Assembly: GCA_035344155.1 (NCBI GenBank)
Contig: DAORAL010000003.1
Span: 1-64,000 of the forward strand
DNA: 64,000 nt
Reading direction: 5' to 3'
From: UBA1845 sp002338715
Lineage (GTDB): Bacteria; Planctomycetota; Phycisphaerae; UBA1845
The notes under the pieces were generated by a model. That model worked only from the letters and a program-made list of their open reading frames with translations. It was not told the origin of the DNA and made no database searches. Positions within the stretch are counted from its first letter, which is position 1. The number at the start of each line of letters is the position of its first letter. Below are positions 42,841-52,446 of this stretch, in pieces. The translations under genes were made by a program, and so were the position numbers.

Positions 42841-44326
42841 AGTTCGGCGATTCTCTCGTGATGGTGACGTCATGCGTGTGCGACTCTGCCACGCCAGCAG
42901 ATGACACGCTACAGAATCTAGCCTTGGTCCGCAAATCGTCAATTGTGGGCGTTCCGCAATAGCCCATTCCGGATTTTAATCCGCCGACAAGTTGATACAC
43001 AAAATCGGTGAGCGGACCGCGATAGGGCACCCGTCCCTCGACGCCTTCGGGAACGAGCTTCTGGGTGGCTGCATTGGCGGATTGGCCATATCGGGCGGCT
43101 GACCCTTTGACCATCGCCCCGAGACTGCCCATGCCGCGATATTCCTTGAAGCGTCGTCCACGCCAAGTGACGGACTCACCGGGCGATTCTTCGAGCCCCG
43201 CGAACAGCGATCCAAGCATCACGCAATGGGCGCCGGCAGCGATGGCCTTGGTGATCTCACCGCTGTGGCGAATCCCACCGTCGGCGATCACCGGAATGTC
43301 GTGGGGAGTCGCGGCGGCTGTCACATCCATGATCGCGGTGAGCTGCGGGACGCCAACCCCGCTGACGATTCGCGTGGTGCAGATGCTGCCCGGTCCGACA
43401 CCGACTTTCAAACCGTCGACACCGGCATCGATCAGGTCGTTGGCGGCATCCGCGGTGACGATGTTGCCGGCGACCAGTTCGATGTTGTAACGCTGCTTCA
43501 CGGTTTTGACGGTTTCGATGACGTTCTTGCTGTGACCGTGGGCGGTGTCGATGATCACAAGGTCGACGTCGTGGGCGATGAGCGCTTCGATGCGTTCGTA
43601 ATCATGAACGCCGATCGCCGCACCGACGCGAAGGCGGCCTCGCTCGTCTTTGCAACTGTGACCGAATTCGCGACTTCGCTCGATGTCGCGCATCGTGATT
43701 AAACCGGTCAGATGATATTGACTGTCCACGAGCAGCAGTTTTTCAACCTTGGCCGACTTGAGGATGCGCTCCGATTCATCGAGTGACATCTGATTGTTGC
43801 CCACGACGAGATGATCTTTGGTCATCACCTCGGACACTTTCAAATCGGGTGACTCGAGGAACTTCAGATCGCGGCGGGTAAGGATACCGACAAGCTTTCC
43901 GTCGGCTTCGGTGATCGGAATGCCCGACACGTTGTGCATCCGCATGAGGTCCTGGGCTTCGCGAACGGATTGTTGCGGTCGAAGCGTGACCGGGTCGATG
44001 ATGATGCCGCTTTCGTTTCGCTTGACCTTGCGCACTTCGCGACACTGATCGTCGATGCTCATGTTGCGATGGATGATGCCCATGCCGCCTTCCTGGGCGA
44101 GGGCGATTGCCAGGCGCGATTCGGTCACCGTGTCCATCGGCGCGGAAAGCAGCGGGATGTTCATGGTGATGTTGCGGGTGACGCGGGTCTGCACGTCGGC
44201 TTCGTTCGGGGCAACGTCGGAAAGTTGCGGAACGAGCAGCACGTCGGCGAAGGTGATGGCGTGTCCGAGGAATCGGTCCTGTCCTGAATCACTGGGCAGG
44301 TTTATCTGCGGCGTTGTCATGGTCAT
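42812..44326 (-). CDS. guaB: IMP dehydrogenase with two CBS domains
   Basis: This 504-residue enzyme oxidises IMP to XMP. It has the barrel start DVLLVPQLSDV, two CBS domains (residues about 110-215), the catalytic loop GPGSICTTRI with Cys316, and the C-terminal RFKEYRGMGSLGAM flap. It is the first gene of the guaBA-like string. The CBS pair likely gives ATP/GTP feedback control. No purine riboswitch was seen in the 98 bases upstream. Confidence 0.96.
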   Translation of the reverse strand: MTMTTPQINLPSDSGQDRFLGHAITFADVLLVPQLSDVAPNEADVQTRVTRNITMNIPLLSAPMDTVTESRLAIALAQEGGMGIIHRNMSIDDQCREVRKVKRNESGIIIDPVTLRPQQSVREAQDLMRMHNVSGIPITEADGKLVGILTRRDLKFLESPDLKVSEVMTKDHLVVGNNQMSLDESERILKSAKVEKLLLVDSQYHLTGLITMRDIERSREFGHSCKDERGRLRVGAAIGVHDYERIEALIAHDVDLVIIDTAHGHSKNVIETVKTVKQRYNIELVAGNIVTADAANDLIDAGVDGLKVGVGPGSICTTRIVSGVGVPQLTAIMDVTAAATPHDIPVIADGGIRHSGEITKAIAAGAHCVMLGSLFAGLEESPGESVTWRGRRFKEYRGMGSLGAMVKGSAARYGQSANAATQKLVPEGVEGRVPYRGPLTDFVYQLVGGLKSGMGYCGTPTIDDLRTKARFCSVSSAGVAESHTHDVTITRESPNYAIEPPSSL

Positions 44327-44424
44327 GGCAAATCCTATCGCGACCCTCAGGTCTTTTGTTGCCGTGCGATTTGGTCAAACGGACGCACGGTGATTCGTAT
44401 GGGTTCGCCGCAACCGACGTCGAT

Positions 44425-45141
44425 TCATGGTGCGCGACGACTTCGGGCGTTGATCTCAATCCGAAATTCGGAGACATCGATCTTGGCATCGACCGGTTGG
44501 CCATCTTCTTCCGGCTCGACTGCCAGTTTGCCAGCGAGCACAAGGTTGTAGGCCAGTCGCGGTTGCAACGTGACGTTGAACCAGGGCGCTTCGTGCCCCG
44601 CACCTTTCCAGGCGGTCAGTCCATCGCCCTGCTCCAAAATGGTGCGACGATGCAGCACAATCTGATCGGAATCCTGAACAAAAACCTTCAAACCGATCGT
44701 TTCAGGAAGACGGCTTTTCGGTCCATCGTCGAGCACTTCAAACGCATAATCGAAGTCAAACAATACGGAGACGTCGAGCGGTTGATCGGTGTCGTTGTAC
44801 ACGACCTGTCCCAATTGAAACTCGCCCGATGCCGATCCGCTGCCGGTTGATTTGATGTCGCAGTGGGCGGTGCCATCGTCCGTGGCGCTGGCATGGGACT
44901 CGCCGACACCGGTCGAGGTGCGGGCGCTTTCCGCGATGTTAAATGGTTTGCTGTCTGGAAATGCGACACGTTCGCCCGGGCTGATCCCGCCCGAAATCAC
45001 GGTCCGTTTCTCTTGCGGTACCGCGACCGATTCGCCAAACCCACTGCCACCGCAGCCGACCGTCGTCGACATCGAAAGTACCGCAAGCGCACATCCCGTG
45101 ATGATGCGGATGTTGGCGAACATCTTTGTCAAACAAGCCAT
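44425..45141 (-). CDS. Putative lipoprotein (beta-sandwich-like)
   Basis: The start at 45141 (MACLTKMF) has GGAG six bases upstream. The N-terminus ends STTVGC, a marginal lipobox. The 238-residue mature region is beta-rich with QLGQVVYNDTDQPLDVSVL and a YNLVLAGKLAVEPEEDG strand, and ends in RSRRAP. Paired strands and the DTDQPLDVSV motif resemble YcfL-type or tail-fold proteins, but no assignment is made. It follows asnS by 44 bases on the same strand. Confidence 0.6.
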   Translation of the reverse strand: MACLTKMFANIRIITGCALAVLSMSTTVGCGGSGFGESVAVPQEKRTVISGGISPGERVAFPDSKPFNIAESARTSTGVGESHASATDDGTAHCDIKSTGSGSASGEFQLGQVVYNDTDQPLDVSVLFDFDYAFEVLDDGPKSRLPETIGLKVFVQDSDQIVLHRRTILEQGDGLTAWKGAGHEAPWFNVTLQPRLAYNLVLAGKLAVEPEEDGQPVDAKIDVSEFRIEINARSRRAP

Positions 45142-45185
45142 GCCCATCTCCAGACTGTTCTGATCTTCAGGCCGTGCGAATCGGA

Positions 45186-46691
45186 CTAGGGGTAAACAGC
45201 CCCCATCATGCGCGGGTACGGAATCGTTTCGCGAATGTGACGCAGTCCGCAGATCCACGAGACTGTTCGCTCCAATCCCAAACCAAACCCGCCATGGGGC
45301 ACGCTGCCATAGCGCCGCAAATCGAGATACCACTCGTAGTCGGCTTGCGGCAGACCCTCTTCCTTGATGCGTTCAAGCAGGCGTTCGTAGTCTTCCTCGC
45401 GGGCCGACCCACCGATGACTTCGCCGAAACCTTCGGTCGCGAGCATGTCGAAGTTTTCGACCAACTCGGGGTTCTCGCGATCGCGCCGCATGTAGAAGGC
45501 TTTCACGCCAGCCGGATAGTGCGTCACGAACACGGGCCGATCGTGCAGACGCGAAATGATCGTTTCGTCGGACCCGCCCAGGTCGCTGCCGATCTGGAAG
45601 TTGGCTGCGAGTTCCATGTGGTGCGGGATGTTGCCGACCTGCTCTTTGAGTTCGGACAGTTCCTCGCGGGCGGCGATCGCCTCTTGAGCGGCTTTATCCT
45701 TCTGCCACTGCTTCGGGGCTGACTGAGACTGCTCTTCCAACTCGACGATCTGTTTTTCGAGTTCGGCGATGCGCGTGTTCTTTTCCTCCAGATCGCGTTC
45801 GAGCAGCGCCTTGGCTTTGGGCCCGCGAAGCAGTTCTGCCGCTTCGTGGTATCGAATGCGGTAGAACGGTTTCTTGATTTTCTCCAACTCGGTGATGTCG
45901 CGGCCCAACTCGATCAAATCCTCACGATGGTCCTTGAGCATCCGTTCGACAATGCTGCACACGAAGTCTTCAGCCACGTCGATCACTTCGTCGAGCGATG
46001 CGTAGGCGATTTCGGGTTCGACCATCCAGAACTCAGTGAGGTGCCGGCGCGTCTTTGATTTCTCGGCGCGAAACGTCGGACCGAAACAGTAGACCCGACC
46101 GTGGGACATGCACGCGGCTTCGAGATAAAGCTGACCCGTTTGTGCGAGGTACACCGGATCGCCGAAGTAGTCGACCTCGAACAGCGTCTGTGCCCCCTCG
46201 CCCGCCGACGGTGCGAAGATCGGCGTGTCGACGCAGGTGAATCCGTTGTTGTTGAAGAACGATCGGATCGCGTCGATCAACGTGTGCCGCAAACGCATGA
46301 TCAAAAACTGTCGCTGCGAGCGGAACCACAGGTGGCGATGCTTGAAAAGAAATTCAACGCCGTGCGGCTTCGGGGTGATGGGGTAGTCGGTGGAGTCATG
46401 GACAATGTCCATGCCCGTCACGCGAAGTTCGTACCCGCCCACCGAGCGCTCGTCGGCATTGACCGTACCACGCACGACGACCGACGCTTCCTGCGACAAT
46501 CGCTTGGCATTGTCGAAGTAGTCAGCCGATGCGTCATTCTTTTCGATCACGCATTGGCACAAACCGGTACCGTCGCGAAGGACGAGAAAAACCAGCTTGC
46601 CGCTCGGTCGATTCTTATAGACCCAGCCCGCAAGGGTGACTTCTTTGCCTTCGTGGTGTTTTAGATTGGAAATGGTCGTTGAGGCTTTCAT
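45186..46691 (-). CDS. asnS: Asparaginyl-tRNA synthetase with a coiled-coil insertion
   Basis: This 501-residue class IIb synthetase has an OB-fold anticodon-binding domain (residues 18-100), motif 2 with GPTFRAEKSKTRRHLTEFWM and motif 3 with GGFGLGLERTVSW. It charges tRNA-Asn. Most bacterial AsnRS are about 430-470 residues. Here residues about 291-350 are an extra helical segment with heptad-like ALLERDLEEKNTRIAELEKQ and a second charged helix, placed between catalytic motifs 2 and 3. The synthetase may dimerise or bind RNA differently. Confidence 0.92.
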   Translation of the reverse strand: MKASTTISNLKHHEGKEVTLAGWVYKNRPSGKLVFLVLRDGTGLCQCVIEKNDASADYFDNAKRLSQEASVVVRGTVNADERSVGGYELRVTGMDIVHDSTDYPITPKPHGVEFLFKHRHLWFRSQRQFLIMRLRHTLIDAIRSFFNNNGFTCVDTPIFAPSAGEGAQTLFEVDYFGDPVYLAQTGQLYLEAACMSHGRVYCFGPTFRAEKSKTRRHLTEFWMVEPEIAYASLDEVIDVAEDFVCSIVERMLKDHREDLIELGRDITELEKIKKPFYRIRYHEAAELLRGPKAKALLERDLEEKNTRIAELEKQIVELEEQSQSAPKQWQKDKAAQEAIAAREELSELKEQVGNIPHHMELAANFQIGSDLGGSDETIISRLHDRPVFVTHYPAGVKAFYMRRDRENPELVENFDMLATEGFGEVIGGSAREEDYERLLERIKEEGLPQADYEWYLDLRRYGSVPHGGFGLGLERTVSWICGLRHIRETIPYPRMMGAVYP

Positions 46692-46750
46692 ATAGCATTT
46701 ATAAGGCTACGGTCGATCGTCTGCAAGGTGCCCGAAGGTCACTAAAGTGG

Positions 46751-47863
46751 CTAGGACTTACTCGACTTTGGCATTTTCAACGTGGTCTTGCGCAGCGCCA
46801 GCTTGTGATAAATTTCTGCCGTCTGGTCGGCCATCCTCGACATGGTGTGGCGGTCCTTCATGTGGGCGATCGCGTTGGTGGCGATCTGGCGGGCGAAGTC
46901 CCGGTCGATGAGCAGGCGTTCGATGGCCGCCGCCAGGTCTGGGGCCGTCGCCGCCCGCGCGACGATGGCGGTTTCGTCCGCGATGTAGGCATCCGACACC
47001 CCGCCATCCACCGCGATGACGGCCATCCCCTGTCCCATCGCCTGGAGGCTGCGGGCTGAGATCGACTTTTCAGCCGACGGGATGACGAAAATGTCGGCTC
47101 CGACCATCGCCTGGAGGATGTCGCCTTCCGGCTGGGCGAAGATGACGGACGAATTGAGGTTGAGCCGGGTCGCGATCTGCCGAAGTTGGTCCTCCTCCGG
47201 ACCACCGCCCAAAAGGAACGCGAGCATCTCTTGGTTCTTGCCTTTGACGAGGGCGATCGCCCGGATCAACTGATCGACGCCGGAATCCGGTTCGAAGGAA
47301 GCCGTCGCGAGAATCGTGGGGACGCGGTCGGCCACCCGATAGCAGGTGGGCTCCTTCGCGCAGACGACACCGGGTCGCACCAAAGTCACGTCGGCTGGCG
47401 ACAACCGACACTGCGACAGACAGGCCTCGCGCAGCGGTTCGCTCGCGCAGATCACGTGCTTCATGCCGGTGAACTGCGACTCGGCCAGCGCGAAGACATC
47501 TTCGTATGCGGTGACCTGATAGACGATTTCGATGTCGAACGCGTTGGCCAGCGATTCGGAGTTGGCGTACGAGCCAGCCGACATCGCGTGAATGATGTTG
47601 GGTGGTTTCGCGGAAAGCTTCGCGATGACTTCCTTGGTGCGCTGCTTGCGGAAGGGCCAACGGATTTCTTCGTGGATGACCGCTTGCACCGGACCGAGGC
47701 TCAGCGCGGTCGCTTCCCTGGTCGGTGTGACAATGCGAATGCCTGCGATCAGATCGCTCAACCCCACGCACAGATGCCGCAAGATCGCGCGGTATCTGGA
47801 ATAGACCGATGAGTCAATGCAGATGGCCACATGAATCGGACGTTGGTTGGGATCTGAATCCAT
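46751..47863 (-). CDS. GT4-type glycosyltransferase
   Basis: This 370-residue protein has the GT-B architecture. The N-terminal half carries IHVAICIDSSVYSRYRAILRH, and the C-terminal half has FAQPEGDILQAMVGADIFVI, then SISARSLQAMGQGMAVIAV with the donor-binding glutamate region altered (SEKSISARSLQAMG instead of the usual EGFGLVxLEAMA). It would transfer a sugar from a nucleotide sugar to an envelope acceptor. It is 59 bases from asnS on the same strand, but the functional link is not obvious. Confidence 0.72.
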   Translation of the reverse strand: MDSDPNQRPIHVAICIDSSVYSRYRAILRHLCVGLSDLIAGIRIVTPTREATALSLGPVQAVIHEEIRWPFRKQRTKEVIAKLSAKPPNIIHAMSAGSYANSESLANAFDIEIVYQVTAYEDVFALAESQFTGMKHVICASEPLREACLSQCRLSPADVTLVRPGVVCAKEPTCYRVADRVPTILATASFEPDSGVDQLIRAIALVKGKNQEMLAFLLGGGPEEDQLRQIATRLNLNSSVIFAQPEGDILQAMVGADIFVIPSAEKSISARSLQAMGQGMAVIAVDGGVSDAYIADETAIVARAATAPDLAAAIERLLIDRDFARQIATNAIAHMKDRHTMSRMADQTAEIYHKLALRKTTLKMPKSSKS

Positions 47864-48067
47864 ATCTTCAGTATCGTGGCGAAACGCTTGGGTTTCCAGT
47901 CTGTTCGCTGCAAAGTGGCAAGGTCGAACCGGGGTCTTGCGTTGCCAAGTCGCAGTTGGGTGCCTATCCTGCCAATTCCAAAGTATTTTGCAGCATACGG
48001 GTCATGACAGAACCGGTCGTTGCGGAATCGTTCACCGCAGAAATCGGGTATTGGGGACATCAAACCA

Positions 48068-49018
48068 GTGAACGTCGTCGAAGGGCTGGACAACGCAAAC
48101 CTGACCGAATCACGGTGCATTCTTACCATCGGCAATTTCGATGGGGTTCACCGAGGCCATCAACGGATATTGGCCATCGGTCGTCAAAAGGCCGACGATC
48201 GCGGTGTTCCATTGGTGGTGATGACGTTTGAGCCGCACCCGCTGGCGATCCTCAACCCAGCCAACCCGCCCCGGCGCATCGCCTCGGTCGAAGGCAAGCT
48301 GGAGCAACTGCAAGCGTGCGGCGTGGATTGCGTGGTCATCGCCAAGAGTCGCCCCGAACTGCTTCAGATCGAAGCCGTCGCATTCATCGAATCGGTGATC
48401 GTCGCCCGGTTTCATCCCGTGGCCATCGTCGAAGGGTTCAACTTCGGTTTCGGCAAAGGGCGAACGGGTAGCGGTGAAACGCTCAAGGAGTTCGCCGGCA
48501 AGTGGGACTACGAAGTCGAACTGGTCGAACCATTCAACCAGACATTGACTGGTGGCGACATGGGCGATGGTGAAGTCACGCGGACGTCGAGTTCCCTGAT
48601 TCGCCGATTGATTACCGAAGGTAGGGTCAGCGAAGCCGCCGACGGTTTGGGCCGACCTTTCTCGCTCGATGGACCGGTGGTCGAAGGGTCGAAGCGTGGC
48701 CGAACGATCGGGTTTCCAACCGCCAACCTTGCGATTACCGATCAAATCATCCCCGCCGACGGGGTGTACGCCGGGCGCGTCGCGATCGATGGCACCGACA
48801 AAAAATGCGCGATCAGCATCGGCAGCACGCCCACCTTTGACGGGCATGTTCAACAGGTCGAAGCCCACGTGCTCGATTTTGATGGCGACCTCTATGGCCA
48901 ACATTTGAAACTCGAATTCATCGAGCACGTGCGCGAGCAAACCAAATTCTCCTCGATCGACGCACTGGTGAATCAGATAAAAACCGACGTCGAATTCGTT
49001 CGCAACCTCCAGTACTGA
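48068..49018 (+). CDS. ribF: Bifunctional riboflavin kinase / FAD synthetase
   Basis: This enzyme makes FMN and FAD. It has TIGNFDGVHRGHQRIL with the adenylyltransferase HxGH-like site, EGFNFGFGKGRTG, and the kinase domain with GSKRGRTIGFPTANLAI. Start choice is uncertain: GTG 48068 gives a 316-residue product of family size; the frame reaches upstream to 48020. No FMN riboswitch was seen. It is followed by nrnA after 59 bases. Confidence 0.9.
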   Translation: MNVVEGLDNANLTESRCILTIGNFDGVHRGHQRILAIGRQKADDRGVPLVVMTFEPHPLAILNPANPPRRIASVEGKLEQLQACGVDCVVIAKSRPELLQIEAVAFIESVIVARFHPVAIVEGFNFGFGKGRTGSGETLKEFAGKWDYEVELVEPFNQTLTGGDMGDGEVTRTSSSLIRRLITEGRVSEAADGLGRPFSLDGPVVEGSKRGRTIGFPTANLAITDQIIPADGVYAGRVAIDGTDKKCAISIGSTPTFDGHVQQVEAHVLDFDGDLYGQHLKLEFIEHVREQTKFSSIDALVNQIKTDVEFVRNLQY

Positions 49019-49077
49019 TTGATCGCGCAACATCGGTACACACAAGAACACATTGCGCAAGGAACGCGACCAGACAT

Positions 49078-50097
49078 ATGGATACGATCGCCGAAACCGT
49101 TCACCGGGAAGAAGACCACGCCTCGGCCACGAAGCTCTTGATTTCGTGGAAATGTCCGCTGCTGTTAAGCCATGTTCATCCGGATGGCGATGCGCTGGGT
49201 TGCATTGTCGGTTTGAAAGCGATGCTGGCGTCACAAGGGCGCGAGAGCGTTGCGGCTGTCTATGAAACGCCATCGCAACATCAATGCAGCCTCACCGGTG
49301 TGGACGCTTTGCACGTGATCAGCGGGCCTGACGATCCGGTGTTTGACAGAGTCGATGGCGTGGTGGTGATGGATACCTGCGCGTTTGCGCAGTTGACCCC
49401 GGTGGCGGACTGGCTTGATAAACGACACGTCCCGCGGATTGTTCTCGATCACCACACCACCCGCGACCTGCCAGCCGACCTGCATCTGATCGATACGACC
49501 GCATCGTCGGCCACGCTCATGCTTTATCGCTGGGCGAAAAGCGCCGGCTGGGATATCTCGGGGCAGGCTGCCAAGGCAATTTTTGAAGGGCTCGCGACCG
49601 ACACCGGCTGGTTTCGATTCAGCAACACAACGGCTGAGGCGCTTCGGGTGGCCGCCGACCTGACGGAACTGGGTGTCGATCTGGATGAGACCAACCAGCG
49701 GATTTACAACCAGGACCCGGCATCGCTTTTGCGGTTTTCGGCGATGGCGCTGTCGGGCTTGGAACTCCACGATGATGACAGCATCGCCCTGCTGTGCGTG
49801 ACCGAGCAGATGACCAAGGATGCCAACGTCACACCGGATGACACCGGATATGTCGTCAATCACCCGCTGTCGGTGGCGTCGGTGCGGGTGTCGGGATTGC
49901 TGGTCGATTGGGGCAATGGGGTTACCAAGTGCAGTTTTCGTAGTAAAGGTCGGGTTGATGTGGCGAAGCTGGCCGCTTCTTTCGGAGGCGGTGGGCACGT
50001 GCGGGCGGCGGGCGCTCGCATCGAAGCGCCGCTGGAAAAAGCCAAGTTAATGGTTCTCGAACACATTCGAGAACAAAGAGGAACCAACCATGCCTGA
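49078..50097 (+). CDS. nrnA: DHH-family oligoribonuclease / pAp phosphatase NrnA
   Basis: This 339-residue DHH-DHHA1 enzyme has SHVHPDGDALGCIVG, VVVMDTCAF, VLDHHTTRD, and the DHHA1 motif SFGGGGHVRAAGA. NrnA degrades nanoRNAs and converts pAp to AMP; some homologues also hydrolyse pApA from c-di-AMP. Its end overlaps the next gene by eight bases, which suggests coupled translation. CdaA elsewhere in the window would generate the precursor of such substrates. Confidence 0.9.
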   Translation: MDTIAETVHREEDHASATKLLISWKCPLLLSHVHPDGDALGCIVGLKAMLASQGRESVAAVYETPSQHQCSLTGVDALHVISGPDDPVFDRVDGVVVMDTCAFAQLTPVADWLDKRHVPRIVLDHHTTRDLPADLHLIDTTASSATLMLYRWAKSAGWDISGQAAKAIFEGLATDTGWFRFSNTTAEALRVAADLTELGVDLDETNQRIYNQDPASLLRFSAMALSGLELHDDDSIALLCVTEQMTKDANVTPDDTGYVVNHPLSVASVRVSGLLVDWGNGVTKCSFRSKGRVDVAKLAASFGGGGHVRAAGARIEAPLEKAKLMVLEHIREQRGTNHA

Positions 50098-52327
50098 CAC
50101 GAACGTTTTCAAACGATTGCGGGTGGCGTCGCTGCTTGTCTGCGCCACGGTATTTTGCATCGCGGTACCTGCCCGCGCCCAGCTGCGCGACAAACTTCCC
50201 AAAGACGCAATCGTCTACGTCGAACTCAGCGGCAGCGAGCACACGCTCGAAGGCCGTTTGACCACGCCCTTTGGCCGACTGATGAACGATCCGGGAATGA
50301 AGGCCTTCAAAGACTCGGCGTGGGAGGCGATCGGTAAGCTGATCGCCAAGGAAGCCAAGAGCGAAGAGGACGCCAAAGTCGCCAAAGCTGTGACCGACGT
50401 GCTTACGCATCTTTGGAAGCAGGGGTTCGCGCTGAGCCTCGGCAACATCGAGATGGGGCAGCAGGGTCCGGATTTTTCGCTGGCGGTGGTGTCGCCGGCT
50501 GGCGGTGACTCGGCTGCGTTTGTTGAAGGGATTACGTTCCTGCTCAAGCAGCCCGACGTGCCGCCGAGTTCACCGGTAGAGGTCGACGGCGCTGCGCTGA
50601 ACCGTTTCATGCTCCCAACGCCGATGCCCATCCCCGCCCACTATGGCGTCGTCGATAAGACGTTCATCTTTACGATTGGCGGCAGCGCTCCAAGCAAAGT
50701 GATCGCGGCGATGACAGGCAAGTCGCCAAGCCTCGCCGCCAACGAAGCGCTGGCTGACGCATCGAAGGTCATCGGGTTGGAAAAGGCATACGTCAATGCC
50801 GTGCTTCACGTCGACATACAAGCCGCCCTCACGCAATCAAAGGCGATCTTCGAAGCGATGGGACAGCCCGATTTCCCGCCGATGTTCAAGGTGGTGATCG
50901 ACGGACTCGGACTCACCAGTTGCAACACCGTTACCGTCGGATCGCACTTCGACAACGGCGGATATAAGTCTTCGGTTTACGTCTCGACGAGCAAAGAGCG
51001 AACCGGTCTGTTCAAACTCGCCGATCAGAAACCACTGACCGATGACGACCTGAAGTGGATTCCAAAAAGCGCCAACTTTGCGTATGCATTCAATCACGAT
51101 CATGTGAAAGCCTACGACGATGTGATCACCGTGCTGAACTCGCTGCCGATGGTGGGGGTGTTCGCTCATCAGGGGATTCAAAAAGTCGAGCAGAAGATCG
51201 GGCTCAGCATTCGCGACGACATTCTCGCGCAGCTTGGCGACAACGTGATTTACTTTGACAGTCCCGATGCGGGCGGTACTTGGTTTACCGGCATAACAGC
51301 CGTCATTGAGGTGAAGGATCAGGCGAAGCTGGAAGCACTGATCGAACGTGCCCTTGGCGCGGTGATGAGGGCTATGAATGAAGAGACGCCCGAACCGATC
51401 ACCCACCGCATTCGCACGACCGACTTCGATGGATACAAAGTCAAGTACGTTCAGGTTCCGGGCCTGCCGATTCCAGTCGCGGTTTCGTGGTGTTTTCACG
51501 AGGATCGACTCGTGGCGGGACTCATGCCGCAATCGGTTCGATTCGCGGTGAATCGCGTGGTTAAGAAAAATGTCGAGTCCACCAGCATCCTGAGCAACGA
51601 GGATTTTCGTCGGGGTCGCAAGCAGTATCCCGAGGAAGTCATCGCGCTCGGTTACGTGAACACGAAAGCCGGGATTGCAGACATTTACCCGCTCATCGCT
51701 CTGGGTGTGACCGCACTGGGCAACTTTTCGCCGGAGTTGGACGTTGACTGGGACTTCGCGACTTTTCCGACGCATGAAACTTTTGTTGCGGATACGTTTG
51801 GCGATGTCAGTGCGATGTGGACGGATGACAATGGCGTGCACATGACCGGGCATGGACCTTGGCCGATCCCTGTCGGACCGTCAGCCCATGCCCAAGCCGC
51901 AGTGGCGGCTGTCTCGTTTTCGGTGATGCTGCCAAGTTTGGCCCGGGCACGCGAGATGGCCAAGCGGGCGGTCAGCGCCGCCAATCTGAGAAATCTCGGC
52001 GTGGGTTGTGCCGTTTACGCCAACGATCACGACGGGAAGTTTCCGCCTGATCTCAAGACGCTTGTGGATGAAGGGATCGTGGATGTGAAGACGCTGTACC
52101 ATCTGGACAGCGATCAAACTGAGTGTTCATACAAATACATTGCGGGTCACACAGACTCTTACAATGCCAACTGGGTCGTGGCTTATGAAAGTTTCAACGG
52201 CCAATCGCCCGAAGGCGCCAACGTGCTGTTCGGGGACAGTCACGTTGAGTTCGTCAAACCGCTTTTCAAAGTTCAGGAGTTGGTGGACAAGACAATGCGT
52301 GAGATGAACAAGCCGGCAACACCATAA
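50090..52327 (+). CDS. Exported protein with a C-terminal pilin-like H-X9-DG-type tail
   Basis: This 745-residue protein has a signal peptide (VASLLVCATVFCIAVPARA). Its first 600 residues look like a periplasmic beta-rich domain. From about residue 605 there is a pilin-head-like tail: SVMLPSLARAREMAKRAVSA, then NLRNLGVGCAVYANDHDGKF and VLFGDSHVEFVK. This DUF1559-like pattern is a hallmark of planctomycetes, here without its own N-terminal methylation signal. The start overlaps nrnA by eight bases. Function unknown. Confidence 0.78.
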   Translation: MPDTNVFKRLRVASLLVCATVFCIAVPARAQLRDKLPKDAIVYVELSGSEHTLEGRLTTPFGRLMNDPGMKAFKDSAWEAIGKLIAKEAKSEEDAKVAKAVTDVLTHLWKQGFALSLGNIEMGQQGPDFSLAVVSPAGGDSAAFVEGITFLLKQPDVPPSSPVEVDGAALNRFMLPTPMPIPAHYGVVDKTFIFTIGGSAPSKVIAAMTGKSPSLAANEALADASKVIGLEKAYVNAVLHVDIQAALTQSKAIFEAMGQPDFPPMFKVVIDGLGLTSCNTVTVGSHFDNGGYKSSVYVSTSKERTGLFKLADQKPLTDDDLKWIPKSANFAYAFNHDHVKAYDDVITVLNSLPMVGVFAHQGIQKVEQKIGLSIRDDILAQLGDNVIYFDSPDAGGTWFTGITAVIEVKDQAKLEALIERALGAVMRAMNEETPEPITHRIRTTDFDGYKVKYVQVPGLPIPVAVSWCFHEDRLVAGLMPQSVRFAVNRVVKKNVESTSILSNEDFRRGRKQYPEEVIALGYVNTKAGIADIYPLIALGVTALGNFSPELDVDWDFATFPTHETFVADTFGDVSAMWTDDNGVHMTGHGPWPIPVGPSAHAQAAVAAVSFSVMLPSLARAREMAKRAVSAANLRNLGVGCAVYANDHDGKFPPDLKTLVDEGIVDVKTLYHLDSDQTECSYKYIAGHTDSYNANWVVAYESFNGQSPEGANVLFGDSHVEFVKPLFKVQELVDKTMREMNKPATP

Positions 52328-52356
52328 CAGCAGGTAGCACAAAACCTGATAACGAA

Positions 52357-52395
52357 AAAACCCCGCAGGCCCATGGGTCTGCGGGGTTTGATTTT
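52357..52395. terminator. Bidirectional rho-independent terminator
   Basis: The stem CCCCGCAGGCCC with GGGTCTGCGGGG lies between A-rich and T-rich flanks (AAAAAA ... TTTGATTTT). It serves both the gene at 50090 and the convergent ppdK gene. Confidence 0.88.
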
Positions 52396-52446
52396 GAATT
52401 GACTGTCGTTCGCGTGATCAAACGCGACTGCGAATGCCAAGTGCCC

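Noticed and set aside
48110..49273. 387-residue minus-strand frame over ribF and nrnA
   Set aside because: Antisense shadow; both plus-strand genes have strong family motifs.
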